Assembly: GCA_916610825.1 (NCBI GenBank)
Contig: OU744447.1
Span: forward strand, 23,752,962 to 23,816,961
DNA: 64,000 nt
Direction: 5' to 3'
Source: Haliclystus octoradiatus
Taxonomy: Eukaryota; Cnidaria; Staurozoa; Stauromedusae; Haliclystidae
Under the pieces are notes generated by a model. That model worked only from the letters and a program-made list of their open reading frames with translations. It made no database searches and was not told the origin of the DNA. The translations under genes were made by a program, and so were the position numbers. Below are positions 26,801 to 64,000 of the stretch, in pieces; position 1 is the stretch's first letter; each line of letters opens with the position of its first letter.

Positions 26801-29800
26801 ATAGTTTTCATGGTTTATTTGTTGTTTCCATTCTTTAAAGCTGTTTATTAAAATGTTTTAATTCTGTTGCGACATCAGCTTAAGATGAGACAATTTTGCA
26901 CGTCATTTACAACTCACATCTGTATTATAAGTAGTGAAAATCACTATATTTATGCTATATTGGTATGGTCTAGGGGTGGAGCGTCTGTATCAGGCGCATA
27001 GGGTTGGAATTCAATACCATCGGTCTGCATTATCGTCTTTTCCTTCTTTTTATTTGATTTATTATTTGGATATATTTTTCTCCTGATAGTTTTACTCTAC
27101 TTTCTTTTTATTTTTTTCAACTTTTATTTTATTATTCCATTCTTAACATCTATCTCATATTTTTTAATTTTTTTTATTAATCTAACTTATACAATAATTA
27201 CTAGGCCTATATTAGTTTGATTTATTTCCTTTTATTTGATTGAAGTTGATTTTTTTAATTGATCTGATTTTAGATCATTTGATTGGATTGATTTTACTTT
27301 TTTAAATTTGATTTGATTTTATTTTTCTTTGTATCATGATTTGATATTCTATTGAATTTGATTTCAATTGGTATATTTTGAGTATTATATCATTCACCAT
27401 GAGTCCGAGCGTAGAGGAGCTTTTTTTTTATTATTATTATTTACTAAGAATGCTCCGTGAATGCATTACTGGTGGCATAAAGAGGATAGTGAACAAAATG
27501 TTTTCGCCCCAAACCATTCTTCCCTTTTAAACTCAATCTTTGAGAAAAAACGGACTTGGCAAAAAGTACTGGAATAATCCCTGTAAATGGTCCCAAATTT
27601 TATGAACTGTTCATGTAAAGTCATGGACTCTCACAGACAATCTACGAAAATTGACAGACAGTTCATGAACAGTCATGAAATCTCACAGACAGTTCATGAA
27701 CAGTTCATTAAAATTTGGGATCACTTGGAGTTAATAAACTGTTCAAGAACTGTTTCGCAGGGAGTAGAATCAGCCTCGCTCACAAATTATAAGTAGAAGA
27801 TCTTGTTTTGAATTTTCATAGTCATCATAATTTTTGTACGAAGAAATAAGATTTATGGAAAAATAATTGTGTTATTGCAGTGTTAGAATGGCTGTTTTGA
27901 AGTATCTAAAAAGATTTCAAAGTATTCTTTACCGTCATTATTGCCATTTTGTTTTGCCGTTTTTATACAATTTATAACTTTTTACAATTAGAAACAATGT
28001 CGTATAGTTGAAAAACTATTCGAATAGTTATAAATAATTATAAATTGCTTTTGAAAACTATTTGATTAACTATGCACTTCGAGTAGCATCCGTACTGATT
28101 ACATGGGTGGGAGTGTGTAACCAAAGTATTAAAACCTAATCCAGTTTGCAGAACAATGCACTTTTCAACTTCTCTGCTCATGTCATAGACCATAGATTAT
28201 AGAATACAGGGATTGGCAACTCTATTGTTCTCGGCAGCGCGGTCAGATTATATCGAATTTGGCGCGAAACGGAGTCACGCGATCTTGAGCCGACACAAGA
28301 TTACAACGATGCGGTCAAAACCTTGTAATCTTCGTAACTTGCATACTATAATATCCTACGTTGCTCAATATTTTTTTTAAATTTATGTTTTGACAATGTT
28401 AAATAGAGCATAAATTAAATGTCCATGACAATTTAATTACGTTTAAACAAAATAGCGGGTAGCTATGGCCAATTTAATTCACCATGTTTTGCGGTGTATT
28501 TCAACAAAATATTGCTTTGATCACTTTTGCAATTTGCAAATTAATGTTTGTAACTTTGAAAAAGAAAAAGGATGTGATTGTCGTGATTGAATTAATCTAC
28601 AAATACACTTATAACTAACAAATCAAAATCAAGCTGAAATGTTCACTAAAAAATAATTGCGCTTCTAAATGAGAGGAATTTAGTTTACAGCTTGGCGGCC
28701 TATATAGGTCTACGACATACAAGTAGCACAAAATACACTCAACAATTTTCATCACATAACAAATAATCCGTATAGTGTATGTATCACAGCAGAGGGAATG
28801 AATACACTACAAAAATTTAGTGAGCAATATACAGATGAACAAGATATGGTGCAAATATCGATAACTGGTTTGGAAATTAAAACACTTATAAAAACATTCA
28901 GTGTCGATGAATTACATTTATAATTACGTTATGTTACACTCACATTTACAATGAATTTTATACAATATCAAATTATGGATGTTCATCTTATTATTCAAAT
29001 TAATGTTGACTTGCTCTTACTTTAAAGTTTGAATTTTCTTTTAATTTGTTCTTTAGCGATTTCTTTTTCTATTCCAGTTTCTCTTTCAAGTTACAAGCAG
29101 TAAGCCCACGCCGTTCGTGTAAGAAATTATCTCATTTCATATAATAAATTATAATACCTTGTAGACAAATAAAAAATAAAATCATCAGTATTGATTGTTA
29201 TCTTCTAAACCAGAGTGTTGTGCTGCTACATCCCAGGTAGATTAAACTTTTGAGAGTTGCAAAACATTCCAGCGTGTTTGATTCAAGAGTCCATCTGATC
29301 TCCTTATGGATAAATTACGAAATTCTTTTTCACAGTTCCACAACAATAATAAATAGACTTTCCGAAGGTGCTCATCCCATAATGAATTTCAGATATATGT
29401 TTTTATTACTGCCGAGCAGATTTGTAGGGAATAGATCAAAATTGTTGAATATATTTGACACATCTCCAGAAATGTCCGAAGAAATATTTACTCATTCGTA
29501 GTAACTTTTGAGAAGAGTAGATTCATTTGGTCGTAAATAAACCTTCATCTTCATCGATTCGATGGATAATTTTATATCAGTGTTTTGATCGTGTGTGAAG
29601 GGTTACTGACGTTACTGACACCGTTAAACCATCCTTAGTTTTCCAAATCCTTCAGGAATGCTAATGCATTAACGTAAACTTCTCTGTAGGCGCGCTTTTC
29701 TAAAACTTTCACCAATTGAGTTCGCCAATTTCTTCATCGCCTTTCACGTTTAAGAAATTTGAGGTAATGAAAATCATTGCTATTTAATTGACCATCCATT

Positions 29801-31378
29801 ACAAAATAATGAAATAATCAAGTGTACTTTTACTAGCCAGCTTGAAGATATGAACGATGATGAAAAAATGAGTAGAACAGTCGACCGCGTTGTTATAATG
29901 ACACTTGTGAAAATTTGTCACAAAATTCTGTGTCGGCTCAAGAACACGTGTTTCCGGTAAATCTCAAACAAAAACATATTCCGTGCCCAGACCTTAGTTG
30001 CCAATCCCTGTATTCTATAATCTATGCATAGAAGGTTCAACTTGGGTGTAAGACATACATTCTCATAATTTGGATTGACATACATACTGTGCAGCTATAA
30101 CTATTAATAAGCGTAGAAGTCTCGGTGTGTCATTTTTCACTATGACAATTTCGATATTACTGTGTCATTTGGCTAATATATTGTTTTTGAAAACAAAGAA
30201 GTTCTCAAACATATTCTTGCGGATGACATAGTTGTATTCGAGTATTCCCTGAATTCCTGGCGTCATTGAGTCAACTTGGAATCATTCGCAATCGAAGCGT
30301 AAAATTTGACACCTTCAATTTGCAAAGCTGTTAATAAACTTATTTGAAAGAAAATGAGTGTTGAGGTTGAGTTACTTGACTGACACATTTGGCCATCAAC
30401 TTAAGTAAAACTCAAAATAAACATGTAATGAAGTAAATATCAACTTGGCGAAGTTTGAGTTTGTCAAAAAATAACGAATATAAAGCGTGTTAAAGATTAC
30501 ATGATAATTAGCAAATCACAAGGTAAAAAATGTTTTATTTTGCTATTTGTGTTTGCTATTAAAATGCAATATGGGTGAAACACATATCATTCGATAGCTC
30601 GGACCTTCTAGTTCCATTCATGTATATTTCCAAAATAACAACAATGTATATTGTTTTTAATTAATATCCCAAAGAAAATCTTTGGGGCCAATTGTAGAAA
30701 TACCTGCACAATATAAAGATTTGAAAATCCACCCAGGTACGAAGAATAATAAAGACTAGCGATTCCCAAAATTTCAATAAACGTTATTCCCTGAGAGCGC
30801 GCCAATCTTAATTCCATTATTCTCTCGTGTTATTGTCGTCTTACCTCAATGAAGTATTTTTGCTCTCGTATCACCACCTCGGGTTGCAAATAAAAACAGC
30901 AACAATTCATTCAATAAAACGAGCGGTGATCTCCATTGGAACAAATAAGGTAAATAACATGATACTTTTAGTTTTAAAATCCAGTCATTAGCATAATACA
31001 TAAAGTTTATGACTTTGTTCTTGTTCATAGAATCATATCATGAATTATGTGGAGCTATTCAATATTGATTCACGTTAAAATGAAGCATGTCAAATTAAGC
31101 GGGACTGAAATAAGTCAATTTTCTCTCTCAGAGTATCAGCAGACAGCTGCTGAGCCTTTGACTGACCTCTTATCACACCGTGTGTGTGAGCTTGGAAGGA
31201 GGAGGACGAGTGCAAACAGCAAACTTACTTCAACATGGTTCGCTTTGAACTTTTCAGTCCAACTATTCTTGATGTGCTCTCCTAGATCCCTTCCTTTCCT
31301 AGCACTATCGACCGGCCATGAGTCGAACAGTCTCGTGAACTGTTGATAAAGGCGTGCTATGCTTTCCTTCCGCGCCAT
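23876..31378 (-). CDS. UQCC2: UQCC2-like ubiquinol-cytochrome c reductase assembly factor, 4 exons
   Basis: Small mitochondrial protein needed, with UQCC1, for cytochrome b and complex III assembly. Exons on the minus strand: 31378-31229 (50 codons, from ATG), 25519-25454 (22 codons), 24401-24332 (23 codons plus 1 nt), and a last exon beginning at 23951. Family matches: YQQFTRLFDSWPVDSARKGR then DLGEHIK in exon 1 (UQCC2 hallmark WPVDxxKxGRDLG), SLDALLKISTNYYRNK in exon 2, FPRQVDTSFTG and WILSN in exon 3. The first three exons join in frame with GT-AG sites. The last exon is less certain. The frame that looks like UQCC2 (DINDIFENEELLEVKIRR, stop at 23876) is one base out of phase with the canonical junction; the in-phase reading runs into the neighbouring MITE. 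The predicted length of about 120 aa fits the family. Confidence 0.88.
24402..25453. other. UQCC2 intron 2, no feature recognised
   Basis: No exon, RNA gene or clear repeat was seen. Confidence 0.5.
26961..27037 (+). repeat. tRNA-like sequence / SINE head remnant
   Basis: Contains TGGTCTAGGGG (26966-26976), a full match to the pol III A-box pattern, and GGGTTGGAATTCAATACC (27001-27018), a degraded B box. An anticodon-arm-like stem (GCGTC/GGCGC) encloses a 7-base loop lacking U33, so it is not a functional tRNA. Probably a SINE head or tRNA pseudogene. Confidence 0.45.
27591..27721. repeat. Inverted-repeat element built on the GTTCATGAAC palindrome
   Basis: TCCCAAATTTTATGAACTGT near 27591 faces its near-inverse ending TTAAAATTTGGGA near 27721. 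The interior has repeated ATGAACAGT/ACTGTTCAT units. Related units occur at 39385-39540, 42660-42725 and their duplicated counterparts. Confidence 0.65.
28191..30026. mobile_element. 1836-bp DNA transposon with 31-bp perfect TIRs, no transposase recognised
   Basis: Terminal repeats 28191-28221 and 29996-30026 are exact inverses (outer CATAGATTATAGAATACAGG). A second internal block, CTTGAGCCGACACA, pairs near 28285 and 29930, and further inward TACAACGATGCGGTC faces GACCGCGTTGTTATA. Flanking CATAGAC and CATAGAA form a possible imperfect target duplication. The interior has no recognisable transposase. It is a non-autonomous element in UQCC2 intron 1. Confidence 0.82.
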
Positions 31379-31748
31379 CTCTTTGCGGGAAAGTTACATA
31401 AGTTTTTCAGAAGAAATTCTGCCATTATCATTGACCCTCAGTTTGTCGTAGAATATTTGCGAGGTTGGAACATAATAGCTGACAACACCCATTATTCACA
31501 TCATAATTGTCAACAAGTCTGACAACTGAACATCAACATCAAAATCCTCAGCTCATTGGAGGATGTCGATTATTGCCATAAACCAGCCAGTTTATCGGTC
31601 AAACCTTTCATAATACATTCTTGGATTCTATTTGAGAGTATATTTAATTGGACTTCGTATTCTGTCTGATCTCCATGTTAAATTGTTTGTTGATGTTTCA
31701 AAAGCGAATTCAAATTTGAGTTTTTGAGGTGTTAAAGTTATTTCCATT
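31379..31748. promoter_or_regulatory. Divergent promoter region between UQCC2 and SNX17
   Basis: Only 370 bp separate the UQCC2 start codon (minus) from the SNX17 start codon (plus). Both 5' UTRs and both promoters, or one bidirectional promoter, must lie here unless upstream non-coding exons exist. No TATA box is obvious. The start contexts are ordinary. Confidence 0.6.
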
Positions 31749-58249
<26,501 letters not shown>

Positions 58250-59395
58250 ATAATAAAATTAAATTTATTTTTTATCCAATAATATGAAATCTAATTTGTA
58301 ATTTGTTGACAACAATTTTGGGATTTTGAAGAATTTAATTTGAAATAAATAATAGTTTCTATAATATGATTTGTCTATAGTAGAAATTTCAGTTTAAAAG
58401 AGAAAATAAGAAAAATGTTTAATATTTTTTGATAATCAGTTCACAAGTTTTTATCTGTATTTTTATAATTATCCATTAAATGTAACTGATTTTGTTGTTA
58501 CGGTATTGTGATACAGTATACTGTAATGCTGAAGTTCGTTGCGTTATTTACCGAAATATGAATGAATAATAAATTTCTTATAACAAATAACGTGTTGGTA
58601 TTTATTTCTCGGAAAAGATAATAACTTTGCCTTAAATCGTTGAAGAGATCTTATTCGGTCACAGTTATGTTCATATCTGTAGTATCTCGATATTGTGTTC
58701 GTCTTTATCTGACGAATCGCATGTAAGCTACCAAATATCTAGACACGGCAGTCTTTGTCAAATATATATAGGCTGAGTATATGTGGATTATATACAGTAT
58801 AGAACTAAATATGAATTGTATTATTATTGGCTTGACTAAATCTCAACATGTCAAATCAATTATTAATGTTTTGGGTATGCAGGCTGATTAGATGTACTGC
58901 GTTTAGATGTAGAACGCTTACGATATAGAGCAAGAATGCTAAATCAACTGTTTTTCATTCAAAAGTGCAATCCTTGATCATTAAAATAATGCTTGTTTTG
59001 AGAATAAAAATAATGTTTGCTTTGAGAATAACATTTCGCTGAGAATGTTCTGGAACCTTTTTCTTCGTAATATGCTTTTCCTGACTATTCCAATACATTT
59101 TCTTATCAAAGGCAGCATCAAAGTCTTGAAGCTGGAACACAGAGTCTCTGAAGGATAACTTTAGAAAGTTGCGTTGGATAAAAAATGCCAAACATTTACA
59201 ATTTTACATATGTGTTATTATTTGCATAGATAAGATCTCTTTAATGTTTGCTGCTTACGATGATTTCGTAATGGATTTCGACTCTCAGTGTAATATAGAC
59301 TATATAGTACGTCTTTGGTGACTGTAAAGATCCAAGAAATATTCACTGAAACTGAAGATTCACTATAGAAAATAAGGGGCACCTAATGACTGTAT
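58250..59395. other. SNX17 3' UTR and intergenic DNA
   Basis: AATAAA-type signals occur at 58342 and 58568-58573, the latter followed by a GT-rich stretch (GTGTTGGTATTT), making it a plausible poly(A) site. No further gene is seen. Confidence 0.5.
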
Positions 59396-59690
59396 CAAAG
59401 AGTTGGATCTTCTCTTGAGGCTGAAAGAAGAATATGATGGCTCCGTATTGAGTCCACTTTCTGCTAACATTAATACGGATGATTCCATTTGACCCCACCA
59501 CTCGATCAAGAGTGCGATCTTCTCTTGAGGCCGATAGAAGATTATGATGGCTCCGTTTGAGTCCACTCTCAGCAGCTAATGTTAATATGCACGATTTGAT
59601 TTGATTTGTCAAGAGTTGGATCTTCTCTTTTGGTCGATAGAAGAATATGATATTGCTCTGTATTGAGTCCACTCTCAGCTAATATGAGCT
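59396..59690. repeat. Three imperfect tandem units of about 105 bp
   Basis: Units begin near 59396, 59507 and 59609. Each contains AAGAGT, GATCTTCTCTT, AGAAGA.TATGAT, GCTC.GT and GAGTCCACT. The third unit is truncated. No coding sense is clear. Confidence 0.8.
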
Positions 59691-60235
59691 GCAACAGAAA
59701 GGTTGAGCTTGTCACTGCATCCTCTCGTATAAGCGTCTAATTCGATGGTAGAAAGCTCAAAAGACTAATTAAAAATGCTACATTTTATTATTTATGATTC
59801 GATTAATGTGATTAATGAACGTAGAAATGAACATAAAAACTAACTTATTTCCTCGAAAAACATTCAAACATAAACTAAATCCAACACAAATAAAAGCATT
59901 TAACTATAAAGAAAGAAAAACATAGAGGACAAATTATTGACCGCGCAGATATCGCTGGAACTAAATTTTACTTCAATGCATTAGAACATCAGCGCAGATA
60001 TATATGATTGGATGAATAGATTTTTTTATTTCGTAACAACATATCAAACTATCAATTACATGCAGATTAGTCAGACAAAGTTGACAAAGCACGTGATACA
60101 TTTGCTGTGATTTTTTCAGTCTCGTCTCGTTGCGATCAGACGTGTTTTCTTGAGCTCTCAAGTTTTTTTTTCCGTTTGCTGACTTTTAATCTTGAAAATA
60201 ATTAATATCAAATATGTGAATTAACTCTCATCAAT
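59691..60235. other. 5' flank of the right-hand LINE
   Basis: No gene. It probably includes the LINE 5' UTR, whose start I cannot place. The last 60 bases before ORF1 are T-rich. Confidence 0.4.
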
Positions 60236-61060
60236 ATGTCTATAGCCACCAGAGCATCGTCGAAGGATTCGTCGTCGTCTTGTACATCTTTATCAGATAA
60301 TTCGGCACCTCTGCTAACGAAAGCAGATTTGCTGGAAGTGCTGCAGTCAAAAGATGTCAAACTTTTGTTTGAAAGTATTGTCAAGTCGGCAACTGAAAAA
60401 TGTGTAGAAGAAATAAATAAGTTGAAGACGATAACAAACAACCAACAAGAACTAATTAACCAACTCGAAGAGAGACAACATGAACAAGAACAGGAGATAA
60501 CAAGATTAAAATTTGCAGCCAACAGAACTGAAGCATCCACGAAATTAACAAACCTGAGATTGGATGGTGTAGATGAAAATGAAGATATCGATTCGGTAAT
60601 AATAACCACTGCCAAAGAAAAACTTGGAATTGTATTGAAATCCTCTGATTTTTCTGCAAGGAGACTAATCCCTCGTGCAAAGATTTCAAAGGATAAAGTC
60701 CAGACGCCATCTTCGTCAAACCGTGAAGGTGAAACATTGCGCAACGAGGTCAGTGATACAAATGATAGTGAAATCAAAACAAAAGAAACAATCAAGATGT
60801 CGACCATAATGGTTAACTTTAATAACGTTTGGACACGGAGAAGAGTGTACAGCGAAAGAAGTAAATTGAAGGGTACAGGACTTTACCTATCAGAAGATTT
60901 GCCACCAAACATAGGAAAATTATTCTATGAATGTCGACAGTTAAAAAGGAAAAAGAAAATCAAAGGGACGTGGACAAAGGACATTGCTGTTTATGTGAAG
61001 TCCAACGATGATGAAAAAATTCAAATTACAAATGAAGAACAGCTGTCAATGTTTACTTGA
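60236..61060 (+). CDS. LINE ORF1 protein (coiled coil plus L1-ORF1-like RRM/CTD), 274 aa
   Basis: ATG at 60236, stop TGA at 61058-61060. It is a nucleic-acid-binding chaperone-type protein of a non-LTR retrotransposon. Residues 1-28 are Ser-rich. Residues about 45-103 form a coiled coil (NKLKTITNNQQELINQLEER with heptad leucines). Residues 104-165 (LTNLRLDGVDENED, AKEKLGIVLKSSDFSARRLI) follow the RRM-like pattern of L1-type ORF1s. Residues about 190-274 (IMVNFNNVWTRRRVYSERSK, LKGTGLYLSEDL, YVKSNDDEKIQI) match the CTD. ORF2 begins 155 bp downstream on the same strand. The frame is uninterrupted. Confidence 0.85.
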   Translation: MSIATRASSKDSSSSCTSLSDNSAPLLTKADLLEVLQSKDVKLLFESIVKSATEKCVEEINKLKTITNNQQELINQLEERQHEQEQEITRLKFAANRTEASTKLTNLRLDGVDENEDIDSVIITTAKEKLGIVLKSSDFSARRLIPRAKISKDKVQTPSSSNREGETLRNEVSDTNDSEIKTKETIKMSTIMVNFNNVWTRRRVYSERSKLKGTGLYLSEDLPPNIGKLFYECRQLKRKKKIKGTWTKDIAVYVKSNDDEKIQITNEEQLSMFT

Positions 61061-61215
61061 ACATAACGATAAGTGTTCCACTTTATTATTTGTTTATTTT
61101 ATATTTTATTATTTTGATTTCATTTACTTCTTTCCCAAAAATACTTTTGGCCCATTTGAAAGCCACCCACTGACCATTTTCGACATTTCGCAATATATCT
61201 TTACTAACAATTACC

Positions 61216-64000
61216 ATGACAGACTTTAACGACCTTGAGAAACAAAGTGATAACGCAGACACAATCAACAGATTAGGCTATGTAGACCCTATCAATGTTA
61301 AACATGACGTGATGTCTTTGGCGTCGCAAAATGTTAGGAGCCTTTTAAAAAATCATGAATCCTTGTCTGATTTGCTTGCAATTACTAATATCAAAATGAT
61401 TGCTCTACAAGAAATTTGGCAGCATTCTTCCATAAAAATACCTGATTATGATTTGATTTTGAATGAGAGAGTAGGAAAAAAGGGAGGTGGTGTTGCTATT
61501 GCTATTCATCAGTCGATTTTATTTTCTGTTTGTGAAGACCTGTCAATTATGTCTGATGACATTGAACTGATTGCTGTTGAGACTCAACAACTTTATTTTT
61601 TCTCTGTCTACCTTCCACCAAAGTCAACACTTAGCAATGCTCTCCACCAGCTTAACACAACATTAACCCAACTTAAAACGAAAACTGTATTTTTGGCCGG
61701 AGATTTCAATGTCGATCTGCTTTCAGCGTCCCCTAAATCTGTAAATTTGCTTGACACCATGCTTGATTTAAAATTATCACCTCTCATTGTTGAACCAACC
61801 CGTATCACTACCAAAACATGCACGTTAATTGATAATATTTTTACGAATTTCAAAGGATCATTGAGTTCTGGGATTTTGATTACTGAAATTTCCGATCACT
61901 TAGCACCATATGTATGTCTTTCAAATAATTTTCAAAACCATTCTGCAACAATAACCTACAGAAATATGTCACCTCAGAACATTTCCCATTTTAATAGTCT
62001 CCTTGCAGATGAAAACTGGTTTCTCCCATCTGACCCTGCACAAGCTTTTCATTGTTTTGAGCAAATCATTCAACACAATTTGAATCTTTCTTGTCCTGTA
62101 ATCACCACTAAGCTGAATAAAAAACATCACAAAATTCAGCGGTGGATGACAAAAGGACTACTAGTTTCAAGAAACACAAAAAAAAAAATATTTAAAAAAT
62201 TCATTGTCTGCAAAACTGCTCATGCAAAGATCACCTATGACAATTATTGCAAATTATACAATAAGCTATTAAGAAAAGCTAAAATTTTATACTGGGATCA
62301 ATTTTATGAATCATCCAAACAAAATTTACGTCAGTTATGGAAGGTAACAAACCAATTACTAGGTATTACAAAAAATTGCAACCGTTTTCCATCTTTTTTT
62401 TCTGTTTCTGAAAGAAAAATTCAGGATAAAGATCTGATAGCAAACAATTTCAACACTTTTTTTGCTAATGTTGGACCCCAACTTGAGCAAACATTTTCCT
62501 GTTCAACAGACTTTTTGAGACATCTTCCAGTTAACAATAGCCACAAGTTTAAATTCAAATATGTATCACCTTTTGCAATTGGAAAAGTTATTTCAAATAT
62601 GAAGAACAAATCTAGTTCTGGTTTCGACCATATCTCTAATAAATGCTTGAAGTTGATCAGAGAGCCTTTGATTTGCCCACTCACTTACCTTATTAATCTT
62701 TCCCTAAAATCTGGATATATTCCTGATGCTTTTAAATGTGCAAAAATACTACCTTTATTCAAGTCTGGTGATCCACATTTGTTTTCAAATTACCGACCCA
62801 TTTCGTTACTACCAACTTTCTCAAAGGTTTTTGAACGTGTTGTTTATAACCAGCTGTACAGCTACTTTGAAGAGCATTTTTTTTTAACAAGTTTTCAGTT
62901 TGGATTTCGAAAACACCACAGTACTGTCGATTGCATTTTACATTTTTTAAGTAACAAATTTTCAAACTCTGACAAAAAGTATCATGTTGGTTTATTCCTT
63001 GATTTACGCAAAGCGTTTGATACAGTTTCACACACCATACTGTTATCAAAATTAGCTCACTATGGATTGTCAAATATCGAACTGAACTGGTTCCGTCAAT
63101 ATTTAACTGATAGAACTCAAATTTTATCTTTTGATGGTCATTTATCTTCACCTAGTTCAATCAGCTGTGGAGTTCCTCAGGGGAGCATCCTAGGCCCACT
63201 ATTGTTTCTTATATACGTGAATGATCTTCCAAATTGCACCAATTCAAATGTCAACCTTTTTGCTGATGATACAACATTACAAATTTGCTCCAATGATTTA
63301 TCTTCTCTTGCAGCGAATTGTAATAAAGAATTAAACAACGTTTCTGATTGGTTTGATGCAAACCATCTAACAGTTAGCCCTAATAAATCAAAATTTATTC
63401 TTTTTGGCAATCATAAGCCAAATAACTTTGAAATAAATATAAAAGGTCATCCTTTACAGCGTTGTGGCTCTGATTGCTCTACAAAATCTATCAAATTTTT
63501 AGGAATAATGATTGACAATAAACTTAATTGGACATCACACACTCGTCACATTAGAACAAAAATCCTTAGAAATATTTATTCCTTGATTCGCGTTAGAAAA
63601 TTCCTTTCGATTAAACATAAATTACAGATTTACAACACAATGGTGAAACCGCATTTCGAATATGGAATTTCAATTTGGGGCCATAGTACTTCCACAGGAT
63701 GTCTCAATAAGCTCCACAAAAAATGTATCAGGATAATTATGAATGTCAAGCCACGTTCACATGCTGAACCTCTTTGTAAGCAACTAGGTATTTTACAATT
63801 TCATGATCTGCATTCTTTCAAAGTGTTTACCTTTCTCCACAATGTGATAATGCAAAAAGCACCAACCTGCATTGAAGATATTTTTGTTTTCCAGCGTAAT
63901 CACCGTAGAAAGAAAAATACATTTGCTGTACCTTTCGCAAAAACTTTTGCTTTGCAGCATTATCCAAATTACAAATTTCCTAGTCTTTGGAATTATTTTA
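61216..64000 (+). CDS. LINE ORF2: AP-endonuclease plus reverse transcriptase, open for 928 codons to window end
   Basis: ATG at 61216 opens a frame with no stop to the right edge. Endonuclease motifs: SQNVRSL (37-43), catalytic Glu66 in LQEIW, GDFNVDL (162-168), and Asp227-His228 in the SDH motif. Reverse-transcriptase motifs: [19 protein letters not shown] (about 515-533), [10 protein letters not shown] (595-604), [20 protein letters not shown] (652-671) and FADDT (682-686) with both catalytic Asp. A CR1/jockey-type C-terminal region follows (IWGHS, then [20 protein letters not shown]). The layout is that of a jockey/CR1-group element; the exact clade is not determined. It nicks target DNA and reverse-transcribes its RNA there. 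Complete motifs and an open frame suggest a recently active copy. The last codons and 3' end lie outside the window. Confidence 0.95.
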   Translation, partial: MTDFNDLEKQSDNADTINRLGYVDPINVKHDVMSLASQNVRSLLKNHESLSDLLAITNIKMIALQEIWQHSSIKIPDYDLILNERVGKKGGGVAIAIHQSILFSVCEDLSIMSDDIELIAVETQQLYFFSVYLPPKSTLSNALHQLNTTLTQLKTKTVFLAGDFNVDLLSASPKSVNLLDTMLDLKLSPLIVEPTRITTKTCTLIDNIFTNFKGSLSSGILITEISDHLAPYVCLSNNFQNHSATITYRNMSPQNISHFNSLLADENWFLPSDPAQAFHCFEQIIQHNLNLSCPVITTKLNKKHHKIQRWMTKGLLVSRNTKKKIFKKFIVCKTAHAKITYDNYCKLYNKLLRKAKILYWDQFYESSKQNLRQLWKVTNQLLGITKNCNRFPSFFSVSERKIQDKDLIANNFNTFFANVGPQLEQTFSCSTDFLRHLPVNNSHKFKFKYVSPFAIGKVISNMKNKSSSGFDHISNKCLKLIREPLICPLTYLINLSLKSGYIPDAFKCAKILPLFKSGDPHLFSNYRPISLLPTFSKVFERVVYNQLYSYFEEHFFLTSFQFGFRKHHSTVDCILHFLSNKFSNSDKKYHVGLFLDLRKAFDTVSHTILLSKLAHYGLSNIELNWFRQYLTDRTQILSFDGHLSSPSSISCGVPQGSILGPLLFLIYVNDLPNCTNSNVNLFADDTTLQICSNDLSSLAANCNKELNNVSDWFDANHLTVSPNKSKFILFGNHKPNNFEINIKGHPLQRCGSDCSTKSIKFLGIMIDNKLNWTSHTRHIRTKILRNIYSLIRVRKFLSIKHKLQIYNTMVKPHFEYGISIWGHSTSTGCLNKLHKKCIRIIMNVKPRSHAEPLCKQLGILQFHDLHSFKVFTFLHNVIMQKAPTCIEDIFVFQRNHRRKKNTFAVPFAKTFALQHYPNYKFPSLWNYF

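Larger units (their letters stand above)
25520..31228. other. UQCC2 intron 1 (5.7 kb) with transposon insertions
   Basis: Large first intron of the UQCC2-like gene. It holds a tRNA-like sequence (26961-27037), a palindromic GTTCATGAAC element (27591-27721) and a 1.8-kb TIR element (28191-30026). A T-rich stretch at 27040-27360 is low complexity. I see no other gene in it. Confidence 0.6.

Noticed and set aside
26961..27037. Functional tRNA gene
   Set aside because: The anticodon loop lacks U33, the B box is degraded and the acceptor stem does not pair well.
60208..60807. 199-codon open frame on the minus strand opposite LINE ORF1
   Set aside because: It is a shadow of the plus-strand ORF1, which has family features and a following ORF2.

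Overview
This is eukaryotic (metazoan) genomic scaffold sequence. It is AT-rich, has spliced genes with GT-AG introns, and carries many transposon remnants and very long AAT microsatellites. There is nothing bacterial, no CRISPR array and no operon. The kinase and sorting-nexin genes point to an animal. Phylum cannot be fixed from the window; an invertebrate is likely because the JNK insert region resembles invertebrate JNKs.

Three host genes can be reconstructed exon by exon. (1) A JNK-type MAP kinase lies on the minus strand (10513-21045, 12 exons, 410 aa) with HRD, DFG and the TPY activation-loop motif. (2) A UQCC2-like mitochondrial complex III assembly factor lies on the minus strand (23876-31378, 4 exons, about 120 aa). 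(3) A SNX17-like sorting nexin lies on the plus strand (31749-58249, 15 coding exons, 461 aa), with a PX start, FERM-like middle and a conserved C-terminal tail ending in Asp-Asp-Asp-Leu. UQCC2 and SNX17 are head to head, with start codons 370 bp apart.

The most consequential anomaly is an 8.46 kb near-perfect duplication, 39421-47875 versus 48076-56543. It abuts a 200-N gap and carries SNX17 exons 6-13 twice. It looks like two overlapping contigs that were never merged rather than a real tandem duplication.

Transposons dominate the flanks. At the left are an open minus-strand frame running off the edge (1-1202), a long AAT array, and a Penelope-like element with reverse transcriptase and GIY-YIG endonuclease, cut by a second 200-N gap. 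A dead LINE endonuclease lies at about 6220-7160. At the right is an apparently intact two-ORF non-LTR retrotransposon (60236 to beyond the window end) with ORF1, then AP-endonuclease plus reverse transcriptase, with no stop in 928 codons. Introns and intergenic DNA hold many terminal-inverted-repeat elements (Harbinger-like, TA-flanked, one with a 10-bp target duplication, one 1.8 kb element, a fold-back), a tRNA-derived SINE whose tail is a TAA array, and a perfect 97-bp inverted repeat.

No obviously new multi-gene system is visible. The items most worth checking are the assembly overlap, the divergent promoter, the UQCC2 last-exon frame, the recurrent hammerhead-like cores, and the TIR elements with no recognised transposase.
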